Below, piece by piece: positions 24,690 through 33,224 of a stretch of DNA of 64,000 bases. The DNA comes from Rubritalea squalenifaciens DSM 18772 (GTDB lineage Bacteria; Verrucomicrobiota; Verrucomicrobiia; Verrucomicrobiales; Akkermansiaceae): positions 186,001 through 250,000 of the forward strand of contig NZ_FQYR01000004.1 of NCBI RefSeq assembly GCF_900141815.1, read 5' to 3'. The notes under the pieces were generated by a model. It was not told where the DNA came from and searched no databases. It saw only the letters and a list, made by a program, of their open reading frames with translations. The translations under genes were made by a program, and so were the position numbers. Numbering within the stretch: position 1 is the first letter of the stretch; the number at the start of each line of letters is the position of its first letter.

Positions 24690-26090
24690 TTATGCGTGGA
24701 TGAGAAGGATGGAATCAACCATTTCCTTCTTACGCAGAACGTCTGAAAGCACAACGAGTGGTGTGCCGTCTTTAACGAGACCTTTGTCTTTCAGGTAATC
24801 AACAGCGTGGTTGATGGTGTTGAGAGGCTCGTCGTAGAAAGGAAGGACGTTTGGCTCGATGCCGCGTGCAAGGGCGAGCTTGCGGCAAGTAGCGGACTCT
24901 GGTGCGAAGGCGTAGATGTTTGCCTTCGGACGAAGTAGAGCGGCTTGTGTAGCCATGACGCCACGCTTGGTGAAGACCACGAGCTCGGCATTAGGAATGG
25001 AGTCAGCAAGACCAACAGCGGCTTTAACAACCTTCTGCTTGTCTGTCTCGAGGATAGCGAGTTCAGCATTACCGATAGAACCTGATTGCTCCATGCGGCG
25101 TGCGATGCGGTCGAGAGTCTCAACACAGCGGATCGGGTGCTCACCTACGGAAGTTTCACCAGAAAGCATGATCGCATCGGCTTCCTCGTAAACTGCTGTA
25201 GATACGTCTGTGACTTCTGCACGAGTTGGAGTCGGGTTGGTGATCATGGACTCAAGCATGTGAGTTGCAACGATCACGCGGCGACCAAGAGCGTGACAGC
25301 GCTTGGTGATGCGGCGCTGGATGATTGGAAGCTCTTCAACGTGCACTTCGATACCGAGGTCACCACGAGCGATCATGATGATATCGGAAGCGATTATAAT
25401 ATCGTCGATGTTCTTGACGGCCTCTTGGTCTTCCACCTTGGAAACGATTTGTGAAGCACCACCGAGTTTGGTCATTTCTTCACGAAGCTCGTTTACGTGA
25501 GCTGCGTCACGAACAAAGGAACCGGCGATGTAGTCAGCCTTACACTCGACAGCGAGAGAGAGGTCCTTGTGATCCTTTTCGGTAAGTGCCGGGAGGTTGA
25601 GGCGTGTACCTGGAAGGTTGATGTGGCGGCGGTTGCCGATCTTGCCCGCAGTAAGAACTTCACAGATGAGGTTGTTATCGTTCTTCTCTTCGATGCGCAT
25701 GAGCATGGTGCCGTTGTCTACCACGAGGGTAGCGCCAGCGGAAACGTCATCCATCATTCCCTCATAGTTGACTGTGGTGGAGTATGGGATAGTTGGCTCA
25801 GTGCCCTGACGGCGGATTTCGAAGCGGTCACCAATTTGAAGTTCATAAGGAGCTTCGAGGTCGCCGGTACGGATGGATGGTCCCTGGAGGTCGAAAAGAA
25901 CAGCCACGTGCTTACCACGCTCTTCTGCAATCTTGCGGATGTTGTGGACGACTTCACGGCACCAGTCGTGCTGGGCGTGGGACATATTGAGACGGAATAC
26001 GTTGACGCCAGCCTCGATGAGTTGGTCCAGACGCTCTGGTGAGTCAGTTGCTGGGCCGAGAGTAATGATAATACTGGTTTTACGGAACAT
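24690..26090 (-). CDS. pyk: Pyruvate kinase
   Basis: Last step of glycolysis: phosphoenolpyruvate plus ADP gives pyruvate plus ATP. 466 residues with the family motifs TLGPATDSPERLDQLI, FRLNMSHA, LFDLQGPSIRTG, VVDNGTMLM, the catalytic KVEDQEAV, IMIARGDLGIEV, ATHMLESMI and PTRAEVTDVSTAVYEEADAIMLSGETSVG. The C-terminal domain is present (VVFTKRGVMATQAALLRPKAN). The start ATG at 26090 is preceded by CCTACACC and no Shine-Dalgarno sequence. Monocistronic, ended by a strong terminator. Confidence 0.97.
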   Translation of the reverse strand: MFRKTSIIITLGPATDSPERLDQLIEAGVNVFRLNMSHAQHDWCREVVHNIRKIAEERGKHVAVLFDLQGPSIRTGDLEAPYELQIGDRFEIRRQGTEPTIPYSTTVNYEGMMDDVSAGATLVVDNGTMLMRIEEKNDNNLICEVLTAGKIGNRRHINLPGTRLNLPALTEKDHKDLSLAVECKADYIAGSFVRDAAHVNELREEMTKLGGASQIVSKVEDQEAVKNIDDIIIASDIIMIARGDLGIEVHVEELPIIQRRITKRCHALGRRVIVATHMLESMITNPTPTRAEVTDVSTAVYEEADAIMLSGETSVGEHPIRCVETLDRIARRMEQSGSIGNAELAILETDKQKVVKAAVGLADSIPNAELVVFTKRGVMATQAALLRPKANIYAFAPESATCRKLALARGIEPNVLPFYDEPLNTINHAVDYLKDKGLVKDGTPLVVLSDVLRKKEMVDSILLIHA

Positions 26091-26226
26091 GGTGTAGGTA
26101 AGTAAATTAGGTGTGCCTCTTGGGGCTAGGGCTGTTGGCGCGGGGTATAGGCAGATCCACGGGATAATGCAAGCCTAGGCTGCCCAGCGGTAGCTTGCAT
26201 GACACTATCTGTCGTTAGGCATCGTT

Positions 26227-26856
26227 TTAGGCTTCCGTACCGAAAATTCTGTCACCTGCGTCGCCAAGGCCGGGAAGGATGTAACCATGCTCATTGAGGC
26301 CTCTATCTAAGTTGGCTGCAAGGATGGGGACGTCGGGGTGATTTGATTGTAAGGTGTCTAGTCCCTCGGGGGCGGCAACGATACAGACAAAACGTAGTTT
26401 CTTCGCTCCGTGTTTTTTGAGTTCGCTGATCGCCTCAGAGGCAGACCCACCGGTCGCCAGCATGGGATCCAGGACGATCACCTCAGCCTCGGAGAGCCTG
26501 GAGGGGCAGTTGAAGTAATAAGGTTCAGGCGTGAGGGTCTCTTCATTTCTAGCCAGTCCAATATGGGCGACGGATGCCTGAGGGAGGAGAGTGAGAAAGC
26601 CATCAAGTAGACCTAACCCGGCTCTCAGTATGGGGCAGAGTATGAGCGGTTCATCGAGTACGCGGGTCGATGCCGTTTCCAGCGGGGTATCCACCGAACA
26701 GCTCCTGGTGGGGAGATTACTCGTAGCGTAGGGGACCATGAGCATCGCTATCTGACGTACGAAGCGCCGGAAATCTTCAGGAGAGCATTCCTTGTAGCGC
26801 AGTTTCGCCATGTAATCATCGATAACGGGGTGGTTGAGTATCTGGGGTGCGGACAT
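26227..26856 (-). CDS. upp: Uracil phosphoribosyltransferase
   Basis: Salvage enzyme converting uracil and PRPP to UMP. 209 residues from the ATG at 26856 (MSAPQILNHPVIDDY), the usual Upp length; the longer frame from 26877 is disfavoured. Seen: LCPILRAGLGLLDGF, IGLARNEETLTPEPYY, the PRPP loop VIVLDPMLATGGSASEAI and the uracil-binding LNEHGYILPGLGDAGDRIFGT at the C-terminus. No operon partner; it is divergent from the phosphatase gene at 26959. Confidence 0.96.
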   Translation of the reverse strand: MSAPQILNHPVIDDYMAKLRYKECSPEDFRRFVRQIAMLMVPYATSNLPTRSCSVDTPLETASTRVLDEPLILCPILRAGLGLLDGFLTLLPQASVAHIGLARNEETLTPEPYYFNCPSRLSEAEVIVLDPMLATGGSASEAISELKKHGAKKLRFVCIVAAPEGLDTLQSNHPDVPILAANLDRGLNEHGYILPGLGDAGDRIFGTEA

Positions 26857-26958
26857 GTGAAGGTTTTTGTTCAGCAAAGATGATAGAGTCTGATTAGGCC
26901 CAGGGCAAGGCAGCTGTTTGGTGTTGAGCTAGGGGACAAGCTGATCTTGAATGGAGCC

Positions 26959-27522
26959 ATGTTTAAGTGGTGGCTCGCTCTCTTGGTTTCTTCTGTTATG
27001 TGTTCCTGCTCCGTGGTGGAGCCTGAGTCAGGGGATAGGCCTGCAAACTGGGCTCAGAAGATTCAGGTGGAGGGAGTGCCGAATTTGTACAAGGTATCTG
27101 ACTCTCTATATCGGAGTGCTCAACCGAGTAAGGAAGGGATGAGGAATCTGGAGAAGATGGGCATCAAAACGGTGATCAATCTCCGTTTCTTTTCCAAGGA
27201 CGATAGGCTGCTGGAGGGAAGCTTCTTGAAAGGTGTCCACTATCCAACCTTAACGTGGATGCCGGATGAGTCTACGGCAGAGAAATTTCTGGCACAAATG
27301 GCGCAGCAGAATGGAGCGCCTTATTTGATTCATTGCTATCACGGATCGGATAGGACGGGTGCCATGTGTGCCCTCTATAGAATCGAGCAGCAGGGCTGGA
27401 AATATGATGCAGCTCTCGAGGAAATGATTTATGGCGGCTATGGGTTTCATGCCATTTGGAAAAACCTGCCCAAATGGCTGCGTAAAATGGCGGCCAAGGA
27501 TTATTCGGATTCCCAAACTTAG
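26959..27522 (+). CDS. Exported dual-specificity/tyrosine phosphatase-like protein
   Basis: 187 residues from the ATG at 26959 (MFKWWLALLVSSVMCSCS); a TTG four codons earlier is also in frame. The hydrophobic leader ends in CSC, so it may be a lipoprotein, although the lipobox is poor. The phosphatase domain has LYRSAQP, KTVINLR and the P-loop HCYHGSDRTG with catalytic Cys126 and Arg132 (HC-X5-R), the DSP/PTP arrangement. Small exported phosphatases of this type act on phosphotyrosine, phosphoinositides or inositol phosphates. Its 3' end overlaps the convergent sigma-54 activator gene by 4 bp. Confidence 0.85.
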   Translation: MFKWWLALLVSSVMCSCSVVEPESGDRPANWAQKIQVEGVPNLYKVSDSLYRSAQPSKEGMRNLEKMGIKTVINLRFFSKDDRLLEGSFLKGVHYPTLTWMPDESTAEKFLAQMAQQNGAPYLIHCYHGSDRTGAMCALYRIEQQGWKYDAALEEMIYGGYGFHAIWKNLPKWLRKMAAKDYSDSQT

Positions 27523-28889
27523 TCTTTCTTGGAGAAGAAGGACTTGTCTGTGTTGAGAGTCTTGGCCGCTTTAGAGATGTCGCCTTCAGAGACTTCCAAG
27601 GCATAATCGATCAAGCGCTTGTTGATCCATTCCGGGATGTCTGTGTCTTCCGGTGCAGAGGCGAGCAGCTGACCAAGTATGGTGCGCACATCTGCTTGCT
27701 TTTGGAGTGAACGACCCAGAGGGATGTCGTCACCTAGCAGGACGTCTGAGGTGGCCAGGGCTGCTGCTCGAGCCATGGTGTTTTCCAGTTCACGCACGTT
27801 ACCCGGCCAATGATGGGACTGGAGCAGGGCGATCGCTTCCCCGGACAGACGGAGGCGGGCCATGCCATTCTTACGCGTGATTTTGCGGAGGAAAAATTCA
27901 GCGAGAAGAGGGATGTCTTCTTTACGCTCACGGAGTGGTGGCAAGTTGAGCTCCACGACGTTTAGGCGGTAATAAAGATCTTCACGGAAACGACCGGCCT
28001 GTACTTCCTCGGCTAAGTTCTTGTTCGTGGCGGCGACGATTCTCACGTCACTGCTGAGAGTCTCGTTTCCGCCCACGCGTGAGAAGGTTCCTTCCTGCAG
28101 CACACGAAGCAGCTTTACCTGGACGGGGAGAGGCATGTCGCCAATTTCGTCCAGGAAAAGGGTGCCCCCATCGCATTGCTCGAAGCGGCCTTGGCGGCGG
28201 GCGGCGGCACCCGTGAAGGAGCCCTTCTCGTGGCCGAAGAGTTCTGACTCCAAGAGATTGTCTGGGATGGCGCCGCAGTTCAGTGCGACCATTTCCTTGC
28301 CTCGGCGAGGGCTGTACTCGTGAATGGCGTTGGCCACGAGTTCCTTACCCGTGCCACTTTCACCATAGATCAGGACGGGAGCGTCTGTACGAGCTACGCG
28401 GCCGACAGTCTTGAAGACGTCTTGAAAAGCACGTGAAACACCGATCACTTGAAGGCGGCCAGTAGTTTCCGGCACGGTTTGCTTGTGTTCGCCTGCTGAG
28501 CGACGGTTTTCGATAACCTGCCAGGCGGACTCGACCACACTTCTTAACTCGAAGGTGAGTGACTCTTTACGGATGATGTCATGTGCACCTTGCTGGGTGG
28601 CATTGATGATCTGTGGAGTGCCAGGGAAGCCTGCGGTGAGGATGACCAAGATGTCTGGATTGGAGGCACGCAACTGGGTGAGCAGCTGGATGCCGTCAAA
28701 TGGCTGGATCGCGATGTCTGCAATGACGAGCTCTACGTTAGTCTTCTGGCAAACCTTGAGTGCGTTGTCCGCATTATCACAGCGGAGGATGCGTACGTCG
28801 TCCGCCTCCAAATGTTTCGTGGCCCAGTCGAGATAATCGTGGTCTGGGTCTACGAGAAGGAGTGTGCGTTCTTGGGTGTCTGCGGACAT
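27519..28889 (-). CDS. Sigma-54-dependent response regulator (NtrC type)
   Basis: 456 residues. Receiver domain 1-120 with acidic pocket Asp14/Asp16, phosphorylation site Asp58 (VIADIA) and Lys108. AAA+ domain from about 145: Walker A GESGTGKE (176-183), the sigma-54 contact loop GSFTGA (223-228, Ser in place of the usual Ala), Walker B LFLDEIG and the arginine-finger region DLYYRLNVVEL. The C-terminus is short: KRLIDYALEVSEGDISKAAKTLNTDKSFFSKKD reads like a compressed Fis-type helix-turn-helix. It starts 12 bp after uppS and is likely co-transcribed; no histidine kinase is adjacent. A sigma-54 promoter is visible at 29792-29807. Confidence 0.94.
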   Translation of the reverse strand: MSADTQERTLLLVDPDHDYLDWATKHLEADDVRILRCDNADNALKVCQKTNVELVIADIAIQPFDGIQLLTQLRASNPDILVILTAGFPGTPQIINATQQGAHDIIRKESLTFELRSVVESAWQVIENRRSAGEHKQTVPETTGRLQVIGVSRAFQDVFKTVGRVARTDAPVLIYGESGTGKELVANAIHEYSPRRGKEMVALNCGAIPDNLLESELFGHEKGSFTGAAARRQGRFEQCDGGTLFLDEIGDMPLPVQVKLLRVLQEGTFSRVGGNETLSSDVRIVAATNKNLAEEVQAGRFREDLYYRLNVVELNLPPLRERKEDIPLLAEFFLRKITRKNGMARLRLSGEAIALLQSHHWPGNVRELENTMARAAALATSDVLLGDDIPLGRSLQKQADVRTILGQLLASAPEDTDIPEWINKRLIDYALEVSEGDISKAAKTLNTDKSFFSKKD

Positions 28890-28901
28890 AAACTACAAAA
28901 G

Positions 28902-29657
28902 TTAAATCGCACCGAATCTGCGGTGGCGTTTGGAGTACTCTTGCACTGCGGCGTGCATGTCTTCCTCGTTGAAATCTGGCCAGAACTTGTCCAGGACAAA
29001 GATTTCGGCATAGCTGAGCTGCCAGAGAAGGAAGTTAGAGAGTCTTAGCTCTCCAGAGGTGCGGATGAGGAGATCTGGGTCGGGTTGGTCGGGGGCGTAG
29101 AGGTAGTTTTTGAAAGTCGCGTTGTCGATAGTGTCCGGATCGAGTTTGCCGCCGGCCACATCTTTGGCAATGGCCTTGGTGGCATCGACGATTTCTTCTC
29201 TGGAACCATAGGAGAGTGCTAGAGTCACGGTGAGCTCCGTATTGTTCTCGGTTTGCTTCAGTGCTTTATCGAGTTGTTTCCTGGTGTCTTCCGGGAGCAT
29301 GTCGATGCGACCAATGGTGCGGAGGCGGACATTCTGTTTAACCATCTCCTTAGTCTTCTCCTTGAGGAAGCGCTGCAGCAGACTCATGAGGGCTTTGATC
29401 TCAGACTCCGGGCGTTTCCAGTTTTCCGAGGAAAATGCATAGAGAGTAAGGTATTTGATGTGGTAGCGCTTGCAGGCTTCAACGGCTCTGCGGACTGATT
29501 CGGCGCCGGCACGGTGGCCCGCTGCACGTGGAAGGCCGCGCTGGTTTGCCCAGCGACCGTTGCCGTCCATAATGATGGCTACGTGCTCCGGTACCTGAAG
29601 AGGTGAGGGAGTCACTTGAATGGAGGAGTCAGTGGGCATGGATTTAGTCTGGCTCAT
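28902..29657 (-). CDS. uppS: Undecaprenyl diphosphate synthase (UppS family)
   Basis: Makes the C55 lipid carrier for peptidoglycan and O-antigen by adding isopentenyl units in the cis configuration. 251 residues with the catalytic IIMDGNGRWANQRG (Asp), GHRAGAESVRRAVEAC, YLTLYAFSSENWKRP, TLALSYGSREEIVDA, LLIRTSGELRLSNFLLWQ and AEIFVLDKFWPDF. All conserved residues for substrate binding are present. It sits directly upstream of the sigma-54 response-regulator gene. Confidence 0.96.
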   Translation of the reverse strand: MSQTKSMPTDSSIQVTPSPLQVPEHVAIIMDGNGRWANQRGLPRAAGHRAGAESVRRAVEACKRYHIKYLTLYAFSSENWKRPESEIKALMSLLQRFLKEKTKEMVKQNVRLRTIGRIDMLPEDTRKQLDKALKQTENNTELTVTLALSYGSREEIVDATKAIAKDVAGGKLDPDTIDNATFKNYLYAPDQPDPDLLIRTSGELRLSNFLLWQLSYAEIFVLDKFWPDFNEEDMHAAVQEYSKRHRRFGAI

Positions 29658-29727
29658 GCGAGGTCGGGCGCATTGTTGCTCATTTCATGAGGATAATGCA
29701 AGTGGACTATGTGGCTGTTTCGCCATC

Positions 29728-29747
29728 TGTGCACTGAAAACGGCACA
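29728..29747. promoter_or_regulatory. Possible enhancer-type inverted repeat upstream of the -24/-12 promoter
   Basis: TGTGC at 29728-29732 and GCACA at 29743-29747 form an inverted repeat with a 10-bp spacer. It lies 45 bp upstream of the -24 element, a plausible place for an activator site, but a 5-bp half-site is weak evidence. Confidence 0.35.
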
Positions 29748-29791
29748 TTCTGTTGAAATATGACACCCTAGTGCCGATTTTACCCTTTGCT

Positions 29792-29807
29792 TGGCAAGTT
29801 AGTTGCT
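29792..29807 (+). promoter_or_regulatory. Sigma-54 (-24/-12) promoter for the ASKHA kinase-like gene
   Basis: TGGCAAGTTAGTTGCT matches the consensus TGGCACG-N4-TTGCW with a single change (C to A). The invariant GG (29793-29794) and GC (29805-29806) are separated by exactly 10 bp. Transcription would start near 29818, giving a leader of about 50 nt before the ATG at 29870. Confidence 0.75.
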
Positions 29808-29869
29808 ATTATGAAGCGGGCGCCACTCCGCAGCGTAAACACTCTTAATACAGAATTTTACACACTAAT

Positions 29870-31267
29870 ATGAATATCGAACCAAAAGTAACACCAGTCC
29901 TCGACGAGGGTTTCGTGCCTGCTGTCCTCTGGAACGCAGCCTATAGAGAACAAGTAGCAGCTGATGCTGGTGCTACCGAGCTCAAGATCGCAGTTGGCCG
30001 TCTCGATGGCACTGTGTTCCGTAAAGATGTCCAGATCCTCAGCCACGAAGGTGAGAATGTAGCTCTTAACCTCAAGTACGTAGAGCGTCTTGTTAAGTTC
30101 ATGCTCTGGGCTCAGGGCGGTTGCACTGTCTACATCGCAGGTAACGACGACCTTGCTAAGGCTCTCGGTGATATCTACTCTGAGACTGGTGCTCGCAAGT
30201 TTGACTGGGACATCGTCGGTAAAGGCATGTTCGGCCAGTTCATCGAAGTGAAGGCAGTATCACTCGACGAAATTCCTGAGCAAAACAGCCCAGCAGCACC
30301 ACTCGGCCGCAATCTTGACGGTAATCGCATCGGTTTCGACCTTGGTGGTTCCGACCGTAAGTGTGCCGCAGTTGTAAACGGTGAAGTTGTTTTCTCCACA
30401 GAAATCCCATGGGATCCATACTTCCAGGAAGATCCAAGCTACCAGCGTGAAGGTATCATTGATTCCCTCAAGAAGGCTGCTGAGCACCTTCCAAGCGTTG
30501 ATGCCATCGGTGGTTCCTCCGCTGGTGTATACATCAACAACGAAGTGCGTATCGCTTCCCTGTTCCGTGGTATTAAGGACAAGAAGGTTTTTGAAGAGGT
30601 AGTTGTCCCAATGTTCAAGGACATCGCAGGTGCTGAGTACCCAGGCGTGCCTTTCGAAGTCATCAACGACGGTGAAGTGACCGCGCTTGCTGGTTCTATC
30701 ACCATGGATACGAACTCCGTTCTCGGTGTAGCCATGGGTACTTCCGAGGCTGTTGGTTACGTAGACCCACAGGGTAACGTAACTACTCAGATCAACGAGC
30801 TTGCGTTCGCTCCAGTTGACTACCGCGACGGTGGTCCAGTGGACGAGTGGTCAGGCGACGAAGGCTGCGGCGTGCAGTTCTTCTGCCAGCAGGGTGTAGC
30901 CCGTCTTGCTCCTAAAGCAGGTTTCGACTTCGGTGACATGCCTTTCCCTGAGCAGCTTGTGGAAGTACAGAAGGCCATGGCTGAAGGTGACGAGCGTGCA
31001 CGCAAGATCTACGAGACTATCGGTACTTGCTTCGGTTACGCGATCGCTCACTACGCTGAGTTCTACCACATCGGTACTCTCATCATCATGGGCCGTGTAA
31101 CATCCGGTGAAGGTGGTCAGGTCATGATCGACGGAGCTAAGAAGGTTCTTGAGCTTGAGTTCCCTGAGCTTGCTGAGCAGATCAACATCACTCAGCCAGA
31201 TGAGAAGATGAAGCGTCACGGCCAGGCTGTTGCTGCGGCATCTCTTCCATCCATTCCTAAGGCATAA
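29870..31267 (+). CDS. ROK/hexokinase-like ASKHA kinase with N-terminal extension
   Basis: 465 residues. The C-terminal two thirds have sugar-kinase motifs of the ASKHA fold: phosphate-1 FDLGGSDRKCAAV, FEVINDGEVTALAGS carrying the likely catalytic Asp, phosphate-2 GVAMGTSEAVGYV, and GTLIIMGRVTSGEGG near the adenosine site. The ROK zinc motif (CxCGxxGC) is absent. About 150 N-terminal residues are not part of the kinase fold and are not recognised. Codons look unusually restricted (GGT, CGT, AAC, CTT/CTC), suggesting strong expression. It has its own -24/-12 promoter and terminator. Substrate unknown; glucose or another sugar is only a guess. Confidence 0.75.
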   Translation: MNIEPKVTPVLDEGFVPAVLWNAAYREQVAADAGATELKIAVGRLDGTVFRKDVQILSHEGENVALNLKYVERLVKFMLWAQGGCTVYIAGNDDLAKALGDIYSETGARKFDWDIVGKGMFGQFIEVKAVSLDEIPEQNSPAAPLGRNLDGNRIGFDLGGSDRKCAAVVNGEVVFSTEIPWDPYFQEDPSYQREGIIDSLKKAAEHLPSVDAIGGSSAGVYINNEVRIASLFRGIKDKKVFEEVVVPMFKDIAGAEYPGVPFEVINDGEVTALAGSITMDTNSVLGVAMGTSEAVGYVDPQGNVTTQINELAFAPVDYRDGGPVDEWSGDEGCGVQFFCQQGVARLAPKAGFDFGDMPFPEQLVEVQKAMAEGDERARKIYETIGTCFGYAIAHYAEFYHIGTLIIMGRVTSGEGGQVMIDGAKKVLELEFPELAEQINITQPDEKMKRHGQAVAAASLPSIPKA

Positions 31268-31295
31268 GCCTTACTTGGAATAAATTATTCTTGAT

Positions 31296-31334
31296 AAGCT
31301 ACGTCTTTCCTAGAGAAAGGCGTGGCTTTTTCTT
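31296..31334 (+). terminator. Intrinsic terminator of the ASKHA kinase-like gene
   Basis: AAGCTACGTCTTT pairs with AAAGGCGTGGCTT (13 bp, two G-T wobbles) around a 7-nt loop, followed by TTTTTCTTT. It covers the alternative GTG start of the next gene at 31322, so the later ATG is preferred there. Confidence 0.75.
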
Positions 31335-31342
31335 TACCAGTT

Positions 31343-31843
31343 ATGAAGGACTTCATCCGCATTGAGACAAACTTTAACGGCACGACCCAGCATGGTGCTT
31401 ACATGCAGCACCTGCTACATCGCTGGAAGTGGTGGTTACTTGTCAGGGCGCTGGTGTGCTTTGCTGCCATTCTTACTGGTGTGCTCTGGTATGCTCCTGG
31501 GGCTGAGGGTAAATCCAATCTGATTGCCGCTTTTCTCATCACAGTGGGGTGTTTTGGCTTTGTCAGGCCCATGGTGTGGCAGATGTGGCATGAGCGCCAA
31601 TTGCGTAAGCATCCAGCCTATGCCGGGAAAGTAGTCTACAAGTTTGATCGCGAAGGTGTGGATATGAAAGGTAAAGCGGGTGCTGCCAAGGTGGAGTGGA
31701 GTGCTTTCCTAGAGGTAGTTCAGCGCAAGAAGGGACTATTGATTTATCAGGACAAAAAGCAATATATCTGGATTCCTGCTACCGAATTTGAAGACGGGGA
31801 CATGGAGGCAATTGTGCAGCTCTTTGAGGCAAGCAAGCGCTAG
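31343..31843 (+). CDS. YcxB-like membrane protein
   Basis: 166 residues from the ATG at 31343 (MKDFIRIETNFN). Two hydrophobic helices (WWLLVRALVCFAAILTGVLW and LIAAFLITVGCFGFVRPMVW) are followed by a beta-rich cytoplasmic part: VVYKFDREGVDMKGKAGAAKVEWSAFLEVVQRKKGLLIYQDKK, the pattern of the YcxB-like C-terminal domain. Function of that family is unknown. Not part of an evident operon. Confidence 0.7.
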   Translation: MKDFIRIETNFNGTTQHGAYMQHLLHRWKWWLLVRALVCFAAILTGVLWYAPGAEGKSNLIAAFLITVGCFGFVRPMVWQMWHERQLRKHPAYAGKVVYKFDREGVDMKGKAGAAKVEWSAFLEVVQRKKGLLIYQDKKQYIWIPATEFEDGDMEAIVQLFEASKR

Positions 31844-31896
31844 TCGTGTGCAAGCAGCCGCTAGCGTAAAAGCAGATCGGGTGTAAACTCGGTCTC

Positions 31897-32064
31897 ATGT
31901 CTAGAAAACGAAAAGTGCAGACCAAGGTCTCTGGCTGTGGGGAATTGCGTGATTCCGTGCACGAGCGCTTGGAAAGAATCCGTAAGGCCTTTACTGGGGC
32001 CAGTAGCCTGAAGTCCAAGTATCAGGCTTTGCAGAAGCTTCAAGGTGTGCCCAGCGAGGCTTAA
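31897..32064 (+). CDS. Small basic protein, 55 residues
   Basis: An ATG-to-TAA frame not long enough for usual ORF cut-offs: begins MSRKRKVQTKVSGCG and ends GVPSEA. Lys/Arg-rich with one helical section (VHERLERIRKAFTGASSLKS). It fills the gap between the YcxB-like gene and the terminator of the parvulin gene. Could be nucleic-acid binding; real status uncertain. Confidence 0.45.
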   Translation: MSRKRKVQTKVSGCGELRDSVHERLERIRKAFTGASSLKSKYQALQKLQGVPSEA

Positions 32065-32073
32065 GTTGAGGTA

Positions 32074-32103
32074 TAAAAAAAGCCCGCCAAGTGCTGGCGG
32101 GCT
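32074..32103 (-). terminator. Intrinsic terminator of the parvulin gene
   Basis: AGCCCGCCA and TGGCGGGCT form a 9-bp GC-rich stem with a 5-nt loop; on the minus strand it is followed by a TTTTTTT tract. It lies 30 bp after the stop of the SurA-like gene. Confidence 0.9.
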
Positions 32104-32132
32104 TCTGGGAAAAGATACGTTGTCTAACGAGA

Positions 32133-33116
32133 CTACATGTTGCGCTTGATCATGGCGTGACGCTTGAGGCGGGTGATCCAGCGCTCGTAACGTGCAGAGG
32201 ATTTTTCGCGGCGTACATTGGACTCCACAACACGGCGTACTTGCTTGTCGTTGAGTGAAGGGGTTGGTCCAAGGTGTTGTTTGGTGCAGCGGATGATGTG
32301 GTAGCCTCGGCCGTCTTTGAGTGGCCCGAGAATTGTATTCTCTGGATTCTCGAAGATCATCATCGCAATACCTGGGTTGAGGTCAACTCGGGCAACATCT
32401 TCCTGCTTGCCGCCATCTTGAGCAAAGGCATCCTTGGAGTGCTTCTTGGCGAGCTCGGCAAAGTCAGCACCTTCCTTGAGTTGTTTGATCAAATCTTCGG
32501 CAAGCTTGAGCTGTGACTCTGGAGTCGCTGCAAGGTTGTCCTGATCAATCATCGGGATGTACATTTTCTCAAAATCGCATTTGTCCTTGGAGGTGTCTCT
32601 GAGCTTAGGTGCGATCTTGTTGTACTCTTTACGGAGTTCCGTGGGAGTAGGTGGTGCAATATCGGCGAATTGCTGGGCGCGCATGGCCTGGACAATAAGT
32701 TTGCGGCGGGTTAGATCCTTGAATTTGTTGTAGCTGATGCCTTGCTTCTTCAGGGCGTCGCGGAACTGTGAATCGCTACCATTGAAGTCACTGCGGATCT
32801 TGCGGCGGATTTCGGAATCGAGAATGTGATCAGGGATCTGGGCCTTCATTTCTTTGAAGGCGTGGATCGCTAGCTCGCGTTCGATCAATTCTTCGAGAAC
32901 TTTATCTTTAGCTTTCTTAAGCTCTTTGTAGTACTCGGCGGTCTCGCGAGGGTATTTAGTGGTGAGATAGGATCTCACAGGGGAAAGAAGAAAAGATACC
33001 TCGTTCTTGGTGACCACGCGGCCATTCACTTTGGCTGCAATAGCATTGACCTCAACGGCCGCATGCGTGGCGGCTGACATGAGAAGGAGGAAGCTTAGTT
33101 TTAGCAATGATTTCAT
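32133..33116 (-). CDS. SurA-like periplasmic peptidyl-prolyl isomerase (parvulin)
   Basis: 327 residues with a signal peptide (MKSLLKLSFLLLMSAATHA). An N-terminal SurA-type helical domain (VNAIAAKVNGRVVTKNEVSFLL, EELIERELAIHAF) wraps a PpiC-type parvulin domain at about residues 180-285: ADFAELAKKHSKDAFAQDGG, then GPLKDGRGYHIIRCTKQ. The protein probably chaperones outer-membrane proteins in the periplasm, as SurA does. The pilus secretin encoded at 45214 would be a typical kind of client. A strong terminator follows the gene. Confidence 0.9.
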   Translation of the reverse strand: MKSLLKLSFLLLMSAATHAAVEVNAIAAKVNGRVVTKNEVSFLLSPVRSYLTTKYPRETAEYYKELKKAKDKVLEELIERELAIHAFKEMKAQIPDHILDSEIRRKIRSDFNGSDSQFRDALKKQGISYNKFKDLTRRKLIVQAMRAQQFADIAPPTPTELRKEYNKIAPKLRDTSKDKCDFEKMYIPMIDQDNLAATPESQLKLAEDLIKQLKEGADFAELAKKHSKDAFAQDGGKQEDVARVDLNPGIAMMIFENPENTILGPLKDGRGYHIIRCTKQHLGPTPSLNDKQVRRVVESNVRREKSSARYERWITRLKRHAMIKRNM

Positions 33117-33224
33117 AGGGATATGGCGGGTCGGGGGGGATTCTCTCGTCTAATTAGCGGAATGCAAAGCCGGAAATGTGTATTTGACTATACTGTCATA
33201 TAAATTCCTCTCTATTAACGAGAA

